From Pelobacter seleniigenes DSM 18267 (GTDB lineage Bacteria > Desulfobacterota > Desulfuromonadia > Desulfuromonadales > Geopsychrobacteraceae): a stretch of DNA of 64,000 nt. Shown piece after piece: positions 52,877 to 61,687 of the stretch; position 1 is the first letter of the stretch; each line of letters opens with the position of its first letter. The stretch is from the NCBI RefSeq assembly GCF_000711225.1, contig NZ_JOMG01000002.1, forward strand, positions 260,501 to 324,500, read 5' to 3'. A program made the position numbers and the translations under genes. Under the pieces are notes generated by a model, which was not told the DNA's origin, searched no databases, and was given only the letters and a program-made list of their open reading frames with translations.

Positions 52877-53635
52877 ATGCCGGGCAGAGACAAGGACTCA
52901 TACAATATCCGTTCAGTAGAAAACGCCCTGCTGCTTCTGGAAGCCCTGGCCGAGGAGGATTGCAAATGCAGCCTGGCCCAACTGAGTGAAAGACTGGATA
53001 TGACCAAAGCAAGCCTGTTCAGATTAATGGCCACCTTTGAAAACCACGGTTACGTCGAACGTGGCCAGAGAACGGGGGAATACCAGCTCGGAATGGCAGC
53101 GTTTGAAATCAGCCAGAAGCTGCTCTCCAAAATGACCCTGCTCAGCAAAGCCCGCCCCATCATGTCCCAACTGGTTCGCCAATGCGACGAAACCGCGTAT
53201 CTGGTAGTTCAACGCGACCAGGACGTGCTCTTTCTGGAAATGGCCGACAATGACCAAAAGGTCAAAGTCGTGCCGCTGGCCGGACAAAGATTCCCACTGG
53301 CCAGCTGTGCCTCCGGAAAAATCTGCCTGGCCTTCAGCAAGGAGAATGCTGGGAGCGTACCCGGTTCCCCTGAATTGCAGGAGGAACTCGAGCAATGTCG
53401 CACCCGGCGTTTCTGTGTCGATCACAACGGCGTCGGTGAAGGCAGCTCCTGCATCGCGGTTCCCATATTTGCAGCGGGGGAAGCATTGGCCGGCTGCCTG
53501 GCCCTGGTTGCTCCCAGTTTTCGTGTTACCGAGGAACGCATCAGAAAGGAGCTTTTGCCGGCATTGAAGGCCGCCGGCGAAACTATTTCAGCACGCCTCG
53601 GCCACAATCCCTATGCAGTCAGGACCAGGGGCTAG
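52877..53635 (+). CDS. IclR-family transcriptional regulator
   Basis: Regulator of 252 residues. The winged helix-turn-helix (about residues 12-72) has VENALLLLEALAEEDCKCSLAQLSERLDMTKASLFRLMATFENHGYVER; the IclR effector domain follows, with YLVVQRDQDVLFLEMADNDQKVKVVPLAGQRFPLASCASGKICLAF. IclR regulators often control acetate or aromatic acid metabolism. It lies just upstream of the DUF4212/symporter genes, which it probably regulates; that link is positional. Confidence 0.92.
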   Translation: MPGRDKDSYNIRSVENALLLLEALAEEDCKCSLAQLSERLDMTKASLFRLMATFENHGYVERGQRTGEYQLGMAAFEISQKLLSKMTLLSKARPIMSQLVRQCDETAYLVVQRDQDVLFLEMADNDQKVKVVPLAGQRFPLASCASGKICLAFSKENAGSVPGSPELQEELEQCRTRRFCVDHNGVGEGSSCIAVPIFAAGEALAGCLALVAPSFRVTEERIRKELLPALKAAGETISARLGHNPYAVRTRG

Positions 53636-53803
53636 CCAAGCAGTCCCGGTCCTGCCGAAGTTGCACGATCAAAATCAGTCCGCACGAAATTGCCATCAAG
53701 GAAAGGAGGCCGACAACAAACGATGAACAGATGACAGAGTTTCAGTTCAAGGGCTTTCAACAGACTGGAAAGCAAGGAAATTTATCAAAAGAGGAGGTCA
53801 TTT

Positions 53804-54058
53804 ATGGATGACAAAGGTGCTGCATATTGGAAAGAAGTTTTGGCATTGATCAGAAACGTCCTGATCGTATGGTTCGTTGTGTCCTACGGTTTTGGAATCC
53901 TCCTGGCCCCGCTCCTGAATAACATCTCCCTCGGCGGCTATCCCCTCGGATTCTGGTTTGCTCAACAGGGATCCATTTATATTTTCGTCGCGCTGATTTT
54001 CATCTACGCCAAACTGATGGGAAAAATCGACGAAAAATATGACGTCCACGAAGACTAA
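53804..54058 (+). CDS. DUF4212 small symporter subunit (module 1)
   Basis: Membrane protein of 84 residues with two helices, matching the small partner protein that accompanies VC_2705-type sodium:solute symporters (YGFGILLAPLLNNISLGGYPLGFWFAQQGSIYIFVALIFIYAKLM). A good AGGAGG site lies 8-13 bases upstream. It is 14 bases before the symporter gene, so both are translated from one message. It has a paralogue at 59477. Confidence 0.9.
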   Translation: MDDKGAAYWKEVLALIRNVLIVWFVVSYGFGILLAPLLNNISLGGYPLGFWFAQQGSIYIFVALIFIYAKLMGKIDEKYDVHED

Positions 54059-54072
54059 GGAGGAGCGCGATT

Positions 54073-55884
54073 ATGGGACTTCAAGCTATGACATACCTCG
54101 TGGTCGGCCTGACCTTTGCGATCTATATCGGTATCGCTATCTGGGCCCGCGCGGGAAGTACAAGTGATTTTTATGTGGCCGGTGGCGGTGTTCACCCGGT
54201 TCTGAACGGAATGGCGACCGGCGCTGACTGGATGTCGGCGGCCTCCTTCATCTCCATGGCCGGCCTGATCGCCAACATGGGCTGGGGTGGTGGTCTGTTC
54301 CTGATGGGCTGGACCGGCGGTTACGTTCTCCTCGCCATGCTGCTGGCTCCGTACCTGCGGAAGTTCGGCAAGTACACGGTGCCTCAGTTTGTCGGCGACC
54401 GCTTCTATTCCAAAGGCGCGAGTACCGTGGCCGTGGTCTGTCTGCTGGCCGCCTCCCTGACCTATATCATCGGCCAGATGACCGGGGTCGGCGTGGCCTT
54501 CTCCCGCTTCCTCGGCGTCTCCAACCATATGGGCGTCTTCATCGGCATGGCCATCGTCTTCATGTATGCGGTGTTCGGCGGCATGAAGGGGATTACCTAC
54601 ACCCAGGTCGCCCAGTACTGCGTGCTGATTCTGGCCTACACCATTCCGGCGATCTTCATCTCGATGCAGCTCACCGGCAATCCTTTGCCGCAACTCGGCC
54701 TCGGCTCCGGTTTCTCCGGAACCGACATGACCCTGCTGGGCAAACTTGATCATGTCGTCACCGATCTCGGCTTCGGCAAGTACACCACCCAGCTGCCCGG
54801 CAGCATGCTCAACTATTTCGTGTATACGGTCTCGTTGATGATCGGCACCGCCGGCCTGCCCCACGTCATCATCCGCTTCTTCACCGTTCCCAAGGTTAAG
54901 GATGCCCGTTCGTCGGCCGGCTGGGCTCTGGTCTTTATCGCTATTCTGTACACCACCGCACCGGCCGTGGCCGCCATGGCCCGCCTCAACCTGCATGCGA
55001 CCGTCAACAAAGCGGTCAAAGGCGGCGGCGATCTGTTCGCACCTGAAAACAGTATTCAGTTCAGCGAGCGCCCCGACTGGATGAAGCGTTGGGAAGTGAC
55101 CGGACTGTTGAAATTCCAGGACAAAAACGGCGACGGCCGCATCCAGTATTACAACGATAAATCGAAGAATCCGGAATTCCTGGCCAAAGCCGAGGCAGCG
55201 GGCTGGAAAGGCAGCGAACTGAGCGTCAACAATGATATAATGGTGCTTGCCAACCCGGAAATCGCCATGCTGCCGAACTGGGTCATCGCCCTGGTTGCCG
55301 CCGGTGGTCTGGCGGCCGCACTGTCAACCGCAGCCGGTCTGCTCCTGGCCATCTCCTCGGCCATCTCTCACGACCTGCTCAAGGACATGTGGATGCCGGA
55401 CCTGACCGAGAAGGGTGAACTGCTGGCCGGCAAGATCGCCATGGCCTGCTCGATCCTGGTTGCCGGTTATCTCGGCCTCAATCCGCCGGGCTTCGCGGCC
55501 GGAACCGTGGCCATCGCCTTCGGTCTGGCTGCCAGTTCGATCTTCCCGGCCCTGATGATGGGCATCTTCAGCAAGACCATGAACAAACAGGGCGCCATTG
55601 CCGGGATGCTGGCCGGCCTCGGCGTGACCATGCTCTATGTGTTTGCCCACAAAGGCCTGTTCTTTATCAAAGGGACCGAGTTCCTGTGGATGTTCGGCGG
55701 AAAACCCGACTTCTTCTTCGGGATCTCCCCCAATGCCTTTGGCGCTATCGGTGCAGTGGTCAACTTTGCCGTTGCTTTCGCGGTCAAGAACATGACGCCG
55801 GCTGTGCCCGAACATATTGCCGCCATGGTTGAAAATGTCCGTATCCCGCGCGGTTCCAAAGCGGTCAGCGGTGGACACGATTAA
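54073..55884 (+). CDS. VC_2705/ActP-type sodium:solute symporter (module 1)
   Basis: Symporter of 603 residues with about thirteen helices, from the acetate-permease-like branch. The SSS core shows ATGADWMSAASFISMAGLIANMGWGGGLFLMGWTGGYVLLAMLLAPYLRKFGKYTVPQFVGDRFYS and VMYAVFGGMKGITYTQVAQYCVLILAYTIPA-like segments. A soluble insertion near residues 315-400 includes DKNGDGRIQYY, an EF-hand or dockerin-like calcium loop, before MVLANPEIAMLPNWVIALVAAGGLAAALSTAAGLLLAISSAISHDLLKDMW. Acetate or another short organic acid is the probable substrate. A paralogue lies at 59768. Confidence 0.93.
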   Translation: MGLQAMTYLVVGLTFAIYIGIAIWARAGSTSDFYVAGGGVHPVLNGMATGADWMSAASFISMAGLIANMGWGGGLFLMGWTGGYVLLAMLLAPYLRKFGKYTVPQFVGDRFYSKGASTVAVVCLLAASLTYIIGQMTGVGVAFSRFLGVSNHMGVFIGMAIVFMYAVFGGMKGITYTQVAQYCVLILAYTIPAIFISMQLTGNPLPQLGLGSGFSGTDMTLLGKLDHVVTDLGFGKYTTQLPGSMLNYFVYTVSLMIGTAGLPHVIIRFFTVPKVKDARSSAGWALVFIAILYTTAPAVAAMARLNLHATVNKAVKGGGDLFAPENSIQFSERPDWMKRWEVTGLLKFQDKNGDGRIQYYNDKSKNPEFLAKAEAAGWKGSELSVNNDIMVLANPEIAMLPNWVIALVAAGGLAAALSTAAGLLLAISSAISHDLLKDMWMPDLTEKGELLAGKIAMACSILVAGYLGLNPPGFAAGTVAIAFGLAASSIFPALMMGIFSKTMNKQGAIAGMLAGLGVTMLYVFAHKGLFFIKGTEFLWMFGGKPDFFFGISPNAFGAIGAVVNFAVAFAVKNMTPAVPEHIAAMVENVRIPRGSKAVSGGHD

Positions 55885-55986
55885 AGACTGAACAACGGAA
55901 AAACTTAAGTAACAAGCCCTGAACTTGCCGCCCCACCGGCTTTGTCGACCGGTGGGGCACTTAACAGCACAGCGAAGGAGTCACAG

Positions 55987-56361
55987 ATGGTTTTTGATGT
56001 CAGCGTCGCGATGACCTGGATTTTGTTTCTGGCCCTGTTTCCCATGGCGTTTTTCTGGCTGCGGCGCAGCTGGCGAATATTTGTGCGCAAAAACTATGCG
56101 GAAGTCGCTCTCAAGCGCGGCCTGCCACCAGCCAACCCGAAGAAATGGGCCCCCCTGGTCGGCCTGCTTAATCTGTGCTGCGGGGGCATGGCTCTCTGGA
56201 CGATCTTCAGTGTGGTCATGGGTTTTTACCCTTACGATACCTGGAGCGCCATGGCCGGCCTGACCATCTGGGGCAAGATCATCGCCGACTTTATTATTCG
56301 CTCTCAGGCCCACCCCTTCACCTTCGGCAAGAAGAAAAAACTGGCGACCGGGGAAAATTGA
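55987..56361 (+). CDS. small membrane protein downstream of symporter module 1
   Basis: Protein of 124 residues with three or four hydrophobic segments (MTWILFLALFPMAFFWLRRSWRIF, LVGLLNLCCGGMALWTIFSVVMGF). The C-terminus is basic (FGKKKKLATGEN). I do not recognise a family. A clean GAAGGAG precedes the ATG at 55987; the upstream extension is intergenic. It lies 102 bases after the symporter and before the cNMP-CBS-DUF294 gene, and might be an accessory subunit. Confidence 0.7.
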   Translation: MVFDVSVAMTWILFLALFPMAFFWLRRSWRIFVRKNYAEVALKRGLPPANPKKWAPLVGLLNLCCGGMALWTIFSVVMGFYPYDTWSAMAGLTIWGKIIADFIIRSQAHPFTFGKKKKLATGEN

Positions 56362-56540
56362 ACGGCGGCGGGGAAACGGAATTGAGCTTGACTCCGCCTC
56401 CCCCGCGTTACCGGCAAGCCAGGACAATCGCTTCCTCTCGGCCAGCCCCTTGTGCTATCCTGCGGCAAATTGATGAAGGCTTCCCCGGAGGCCTTTTTCG
56501 TTGCTGCGGATGAAATGCATTCACGGACAGGGAGCACGGT

Positions 56541-58454
56541 ATGGGACTTGTCAAAACGTTGGCCGAAACAGATCCGTTCTCGCAGCTGCCCACAGAAGTC
56601 TGCGCCGAAATCAACCGGGCCGCCAGCGTTCGTAAATTCCCTGCTCAGACCCATATCTTCAATCAGCACGATCCGCCTTCCGGTTATCTCTATGTCATCA
56701 AATCGGGCATCGTCGAAATCGTCGTTTTGACCCCCGGTGGCGTGGAGATGATCGTCGATTACCGGAAGGAAGGCTCTTTCTTCGGCGGGACCCCGATCTT
56801 CACCGATCAGGGCTATACGGCCGGCGCCCGCACCGCCAAAGAGACGGAATGCTACCTGATCCCCCAGCAGGTGCTGGTCGAAACGGCCCGTTCCTACCCG
56901 CACATCACCGAGTATTTCACCAAAGCGGTCTATTCGCGGATTCGCAATCTTTATGCCGACATGGTCAGCGAGCATGCCCAGAGTACCCTCGCCCAGGTGG
57001 AAGCCTATCCGTTCAAAAAAAGACTCTCCGAAATCATGACCACGCCGGTGGATACCTGCAGCCCGGAAACCCCTGTCAAAGACCTTGCCGTACAGATGAC
57101 CAGGCGAGGCATCGGCGCCATCCTGGTCTGCACCAAAAATAACCGGTTGAGCGGGATCGTCACCGAACACGACCTGGTCGCCAAAGTCCTCGCCCGTGAC
57201 AATATCGACTGCTCTACCGCCACCGCCGCAGAAGTGATGACCACGAAACCACACAGCATGTCACCGGATACGTTTATGTACGAAGCGGCTGCTTTCATGA
57301 TGGGACAGCGGATCAAGCACCTGCCGGTGCTGGACCGTGGTGAAATCGTGGGGATCGTCACCCTGCAGGACCTGATGAAGTACCGTAGCCAGAAATCGAT
57401 GCTGCTGGTCGGCAACATCAGCAAAGCCCGAACCATCGAAGACCTGATCGCAGCCCGGTCCGAAATCGTCAAGGTTGCTAAAGCCCTGCTCAGCGAATCG
57501 CGATCCCATGTCGAGACCATGGAGATCATCTCCTACATTCACCATCGGATCATTCGTCGCGCTTACGAGATTGTTCTCAACGATCTGCAGCGGCAGGGAA
57601 AACAGCTGCCCAATATCAAGCACTGTTTCATCATCATGGGGAGCGGCGGCCGGAAGGAGATGCTGCTTGGCCCGGACCAGGACAACGGTTTTATTTATGA
57701 GGACTTTGCCGATGAGCGCAGGGGTGAAGTCGACGCTTTTTTCGTCCCCTTTGCCGAAAAGCTGGTGTCAGCCCTGGCGCGCATCGGCTACCCACGTTGC
57801 AAGGGCAAGGTGATGGCCGACAATCCACTCTGGCGCGGCCGGCTGGCCGAATGGCAGGCCCGCATCGGCGACTGGATCAGCGTGCCGGAGCCCCAGAAGG
57901 TCAGGTATTCCTCGATCTTTTTCGATTTCATGCCGATCGCCGGGGACGCGACCCTGTGTCAGGACCTGGGCGATATCGTCCACCTCCACATCAAGAACCA
58001 TCCGATCTTCCTCTATCACATGATGGAACTCGACTTTAAGCACAAGGTCCCGTTAAGCCTGATCGGACGATTCACCCTGGAGCGCGGCAAAGAACATAAG
58101 GGGATGCTTTCACTGAAACAGGCCGGGAGCATCTTCATCGTCGACTGCGTACGGATGTTTTTGCTCGAACAGCAGATCGATGCCACCACCACCAGCGAGC
58201 GTATCGACCAATTGGTCAAGCTAAGAATTTTCACCGCCGAAACCGCGGAACATATCAAGGCGGCCTTTGAAGCCTTCACCTTTCTGCGCCTGCGCAACGA
58301 GATCGCTCTGAGCGAGCAGGGAAAATTCCCCACCCACTACCTTGATCCCTACAGCCTGAGTAAAAACGAACAGGATCTGCTCAAAGAAGCGTATCGGGTC
58401 GCCAGCAAACTGCAGGATTCAACGAAAAGACATTTTTCCAAGGTGATCAGTTAA
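56541..58454 (+). CDS. cNMP-binding/CBS/DUF294 nucleotidyltransferase-like signalling protein
   Basis: Cytosolic protein of 637 residues. The cyclic-nucleotide-binding domain covers about residues 12-130 (VYVIKSGIVEIVVL-like core). A CBS pair at about 165-290 has IMTTPVDTCSPETPVKDLAVQMTRRGIGAILV and VMTTKPHSMSPDTFMYEAAAFMM. A DUF294 putative nucleotidyltransferase domain at about 330-470 has GSGGRKEMLLGPDQDNG, the GS...DxD catalytic pattern, near residue 365. A helical substrate-binding domain ends the chain. Such proteins are common next to DUF4212/ActP symporters and are thought to link nucleotide state to transport. It starts 179 bases after the small membrane protein. Confidence 0.93.
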   Translation: MGLVKTLAETDPFSQLPTEVCAEINRAASVRKFPAQTHIFNQHDPPSGYLYVIKSGIVEIVVLTPGGVEMIVDYRKEGSFFGGTPIFTDQGYTAGARTAKETECYLIPQQVLVETARSYPHITEYFTKAVYSRIRNLYADMVSEHAQSTLAQVEAYPFKKRLSEIMTTPVDTCSPETPVKDLAVQMTRRGIGAILVCTKNNRLSGIVTEHDLVAKVLARDNIDCSTATAAEVMTTKPHSMSPDTFMYEAAAFMMGQRIKHLPVLDRGEIVGIVTLQDLMKYRSQKSMLLVGNISKARTIEDLIAARSEIVKVAKALLSESRSHVETMEIISYIHHRIIRRAYEIVLNDLQRQGKQLPNIKHCFIIMGSGGRKEMLLGPDQDNGFIYEDFADERRGEVDAFFVPFAEKLVSALARIGYPRCKGKVMADNPLWRGRLAEWQARIGDWISVPEPQKVRYSSIFFDFMPIAGDATLCQDLGDIVHLHIKNHPIFLYHMMELDFKHKVPLSLIGRFTLERGKEHKGMLSLKQAGSIFIVDCVRMFLLEQQIDATTTSERIDQLVKLRIFTAETAEHIKAAFEAFTFLRLRNEIALSEQGKFPTHYLDPYSLSKNEQDLLKEAYRVASKLQDSTKRHFSKVIS

Positions 58455-58468
58455 AACCAGCTGCGCCG

Positions 58469-59149
58469 TCAGCGTTCGACCGGGTACCCCTGGCGCAGCC
58501 ATCCCGAGATGCCATCGCGCAGGTTATAGATCTTTTTGAAACCGTTCTCGATCAGGATCCGCGCGGCGACGGTGCTGCGGTTTCCGGTCGCGCAATAGAC
58601 AAAGATGTCGCGCTCCTTATAGGGTTCCAGCTGAGCCAGTTCCTGCTGCAGAACCTGTACCGGGATCAGCTGTGCTCCGGCAATATGCTCCTGCCGGTAC
58701 TCTCCCGGCGTCCTGACATCCAGGATAAAAGGATTGGTATTGGCCAGAATCAGCTCCGCCTCTTTGCTGGAGACCTCAGTATAGGAAGGTGCCGCATAAT
58801 CGATGACTTTAAAAATACCCCGGACATCTCCGGCACTAAAAGGAAACTCCCCGGTTTTGGTCATCTTGACATAGGCTTTATCCCCGTCCTTGGCCGGAAA
58901 CTCCTTCACCTGCCGCAACCCGGGGATATCGATCTCGAACTGACCACCCCCGGCCAGCTGCGGCTGCACATAGTCGCCCCGATAAACGACGAAGCGATTC
59001 TCCTGCCCGGGAACGAGCAGAACGATACGCAGACCATTCACCAGTTCCCCGGAGATTGTTTCATTTTCAGCCAGCGCGGACCGCCCACCGGGCCATGAAC
59101 CCAACAGGCCGACAACCATCAACATAAGCGATATTTTTTTGAACGCCAC
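58469..59149 (-). CDS. exported rhodanese-like protein
   Basis: Protein of about 226 residues. A signal peptide (MAFKKISLMLMVVGLLGSWPGGRSALA) is followed by an uncharacterised beta-rich domain (residues 30-125) and a rhodanese domain with the Cys loop VYCATGNRS near residue 188 and LDVRTPGEYRQEHIAGAQLIP. The active-site Cys suggests sulfurtransferase or thiol redox activity in the periplasm. I place the start at a GTG (59149) because GGGAG is ideally spaced; an upstream ATG at 59236 would put 29 residues before the signal peptide. It is convergent with the DUF294 gene, with 14 bases between the two stop codons. Confidence 0.85.
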   Translation of the reverse strand: MAFKKISLMLMVVGLLGSWPGGRSALAENETISGELVNGLRIVLLVPGQENRFVVYRGDYVQPQLAGGGQFEIDIPGLRQVKEFPAKDGDKAYVKMTKTGEFPFSAGDVRGIFKVIDYAAPSYTEVSSKEAELILANTNPFILDVRTPGEYRQEHIAGAQLIPVQVLQQELAQLEPYKERDIFVYCATGNRSTVAARILIENGFKKIYNLRDGISGWLRQGYPVER

Positions 59150-59476
59150 CAGAAGACTCCCTACGGATAAAGAATGAATATGTGTTTTTGAATTATACGT
59201 CCCTGGCTCCCCAAAAGACAACCAACCCCGCCGCAACCATATTTCAGCCCTTCCGACCGCATTATAAAAACAATCAGTAAAATACTGTTATTTTTTTATG
59301 AACCCAAGAACGATGAACAGGTAGTCGACAAAACCTTAAAAAGACGACGCAACAGCTTCAATTTCCGATAATAATTCACAGATATCCCAAAACCTTCTTT
59401 ACAACTTTATAACAGCGGATTATCGTAAACCATCGATCATCATCTCAGCCGATCAGCAGTTGCACCGGAGACAGCC
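59150..59476. promoter_or_regulatory. divergent intergenic region before symporter module 2
   Basis: About 330 bases, AT-rich from 59265 to 59420. It contains the palindrome CAGTA-AAA-TACTG (59275-59287) and a TATAACAGCG stretch (59408 region) that is also present near 52773 before the IclR gene. No gene is evident. The shared TATAACAGCG may be a common operator, at low confidence. Confidence 0.35.
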
Positions 59477-59737
59477 ATGGACCGAGAGCAGGAACTCAAA
59501 ATCTACTGGCAGCAGAACGTCAAATATATCGTTATCCTGCTGTGCATCTGGTTTACCGTCTCCTATCTCTGCGGGATCATCTTCGTTGACGCACTCGATG
59601 CCTTCCACCTGTTCGGCTTTCCGCTAGGGTTCTGGTTTGCCAACCAGGGATCGGAAATCATCTTCTGCCTGCTGATTGTTGTCTATGTCCGCTTGATGAA
59701 CAATCTGGATCGCAAATTCAATGTGTTTGAGGACTGA
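59477..59737 (+). CDS. DUF4212 small symporter subunit (module 2)
   Basis: Membrane protein of 86 residues, clearly paralogous to the protein at 53804 (GFPLGFWFANQGSEIIFCLLIVVYVRLMNNLDRKFNVFED versus GYPLGFWFAQQGSIYIFVALIFIYAKLMGKIDEKYDVHED). Two helices are predicted. It lies 30 bases before the second symporter gene. Confidence 0.9.
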   Translation: MDREQELKIYWQQNVKYIVILLCIWFTVSYLCGIIFVDALDAFHLFGFPLGFWFANQGSEIIFCLLIVVYVRLMNNLDRKFNVFED

Positions 59738-59767
59738 AACCGAACGCGCTCGGGAGAAGAGTCAAGC

Positions 59768-61597
59768 ATGAGCATCACAACCTGGACCTGGCTACTGATC
59801 GGCATTACCTTCATCATTTATATTATTGTCGCGATCCGCGCCCGAGCCGTCTCCACGGGCGATTTCTATGCTGCCGAAAGATCCATTCATCCGGTTCTTA
59901 ACGGCATGGCCACGGGCGCGGACTGGATGTCCGCCGCATCCTTCATCTCCATGGCCGGGCTGATCTCCTTTATGGGGCGCGACGGCTCCATGTATCTGAT
60001 GGGCTGGACCGGCGGCTACGTGCTGCTGGCCATGCTGCTCGCTCCCTATTTACGCAAATATGGCAAATTCACGGTTCCCGAGTTTATCGGCGATCGCTAC
60101 TATTCCCAGGGCGCCCGGATCATCTCCCTGCTCTGTGCCATTTTTGTTTCCTTTACCTACGTGGCTGGACAGATGCGCGGCGTCGGCGTGGTGTTTTCCC
60201 GCTTTCTCAATGTCCCCATCAACACCGGCGTGGTCATCGGCATGTGCATTGTCTTTTTCTATGCGGTGCTTGGCGGCATGAAAGGCATCACCTACACCCA
60301 GGTCGCGCAGTATTGTGTCCTGATTGTCGCATATATGATCCCCGCCATCTATATTTCCATCATGTTGACCAACAACCCGATCCCGGCCTTCGGTTTCGGC
60401 AGCACCATCAGTGCTCATGGGGCGCAACTACTCGGCGATCCCGGCCTGCAGGGGCATAACTTGTTGCAGGTCCTCGACAGCATCCAGCAGGATCTCGGTT
60501 TTTCCGCCTACACCGCCGGAACCCGGCCCAAAATCGACCTGTTTGCCATCGTCATCGCTTTGATGGTCGGCACCGCCGGGCTGCCCCATGTCATCATTCG
60601 TTTCTTTACCGTCCCCAAAATCAAGGACGCCCGCGCTTCGGCGGGTTGGGCCTTGATTTTCATTGTCCTGCTCTATACTGCGGCTCCGGCCGTGGCTGCC
60701 TTTGCCCGCACCAACTTCATTAAGACGGTCAATAATGTGCGATACAGTTCCGCCCCGCAGTGGTTTAAAAACTGGGAAGCCACCGGGCTGATCGCCTGGG
60801 TCGACAAAAATGGCGACGGGGTCATGCAATACGCACCGGGGGAAGCCTTTGCCGGCAAACCCAAATACACCGGCCAGACCGGGATCTACGGTCAGGCCCT
60901 GGTCGCCAACCTGATGAGTGACAGCGCCAACGAACTCTATATCGACCGTGACATCATGGTCCTGGCTAACCCGGAAATAGCCCGCCTGCCCAACTGGGTG
61001 GTGGCCCTGGTCGCTGCAGGCGGCCTGGCGGCCGCCCTGTCAACGGCGGCCGGACTGTTACTGGTCATTTCCGCCTCCATCTCCCATGACCTGATGAAAG
61101 GGGTCTTGATGCCGAGCATGTCGGAAAAGGGTGAACTGCTCTGGGCACGCTGCGGTGCTGCGGGAGCGGTGGTGGTGGCCGGACTGCTGGGGATTTTTCC
61201 GCCCGGCTTTGTCGCTCAGGTGGTGGCCTTTGCTTTCGGCCTGGCCGCCGCATCCTTTTTCCCGGCCATCATCATGGGCATTTTCAACAAAAAGACCAAT
61301 GTTTACGGCGCCATGACCGGCATGATCGCCGGTATCCTCTTCACCGCTTGCTACATCATTTATTTCAAATTCATTAACCCCGGTGCCAACACCCCGGCGC
61401 ACTGGCTGTTCGGCATTTCACCGGAGGGAATCGGCACGCTGGGAATGATCATCAACTTCAGCCTGATGATTGGTGTCTCCAGGCTGACCCCAGAACCCCC
61501 TGTGGAGATTCAGGAGCTGGTCGGTAAACTGCGCTACCCGGTCGAGCGCAGCCTGGGAGAAACCAAGATTTCCACTAATGCCCGCCGCCCCTATTGA
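59768..61597 (+). CDS. VC_2705/ActP-type sodium:solute symporter (module 2)
   Basis: Symporter of 609 residues, a divergent paralogue of the one at 54073. It shares ATGADWMSAASFISMAGLISFMGRDGSMYLMGWTGGYVLLAMLLAPYLRKYGKFTVPEFIGDRYYS and ends with the same NPEIARLPNWVVALVAAGGLAAALSTAAGLL core. It too carries an insertion with DKNGDGVMQYAPG, where the calcium-loop Asp/Asn pattern is kept but the C-terminal position differs. The tandem arrangement suggests duplication and specialisation for different acids or affinities. A strong terminator follows. Confidence 0.92.
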   Translation: MSITTWTWLLIGITFIIYIIVAIRARAVSTGDFYAAERSIHPVLNGMATGADWMSAASFISMAGLISFMGRDGSMYLMGWTGGYVLLAMLLAPYLRKYGKFTVPEFIGDRYYSQGARIISLLCAIFVSFTYVAGQMRGVGVVFSRFLNVPINTGVVIGMCIVFFYAVLGGMKGITYTQVAQYCVLIVAYMIPAIYISIMLTNNPIPAFGFGSTISAHGAQLLGDPGLQGHNLLQVLDSIQQDLGFSAYTAGTRPKIDLFAIVIALMVGTAGLPHVIIRFFTVPKIKDARASAGWALIFIVLLYTAAPAVAAFARTNFIKTVNNVRYSSAPQWFKNWEATGLIAWVDKNGDGVMQYAPGEAFAGKPKYTGQTGIYGQALVANLMSDSANELYIDRDIMVLANPEIARLPNWVVALVAAGGLAAALSTAAGLLLVISASISHDLMKGVLMPSMSEKGELLWARCGAAGAVVVAGLLGIFPPGFVAQVVAFAFGLAAASFFPAIIMGIFNKKTNVYGAMTGMIAGILFTACYIIYFKFINPGANTPAHWLFGISPEGIGTLGMIINFSLMIGVSRLTPEPPVEIQELVGKLRYPVERSLGETKISTNARRPY

Positions 61598-61632
61598 GGG
61601 CTGGGGCTCCATACCCCAGTCCCGAAATACAA

Positions 61633-61664
61633 ACGCCCCTGCCGGGCTAAACCGGCAGGGGCGT
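61633..61664. terminator. bidirectional terminator between symporter and tpx
   Basis: Perfect 13-bp stem ACGCCCCTGCCGG / CCGGCAGGGGCGT with a GCTAAA loop, located between the convergent symporter and thiol peroxidase genes. A modest T-rich tract follows on the minus strand. Confidence 0.85.
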
Positions 61665-61687
61665 ATTGCGAACTGCTGCTGTTTTTT

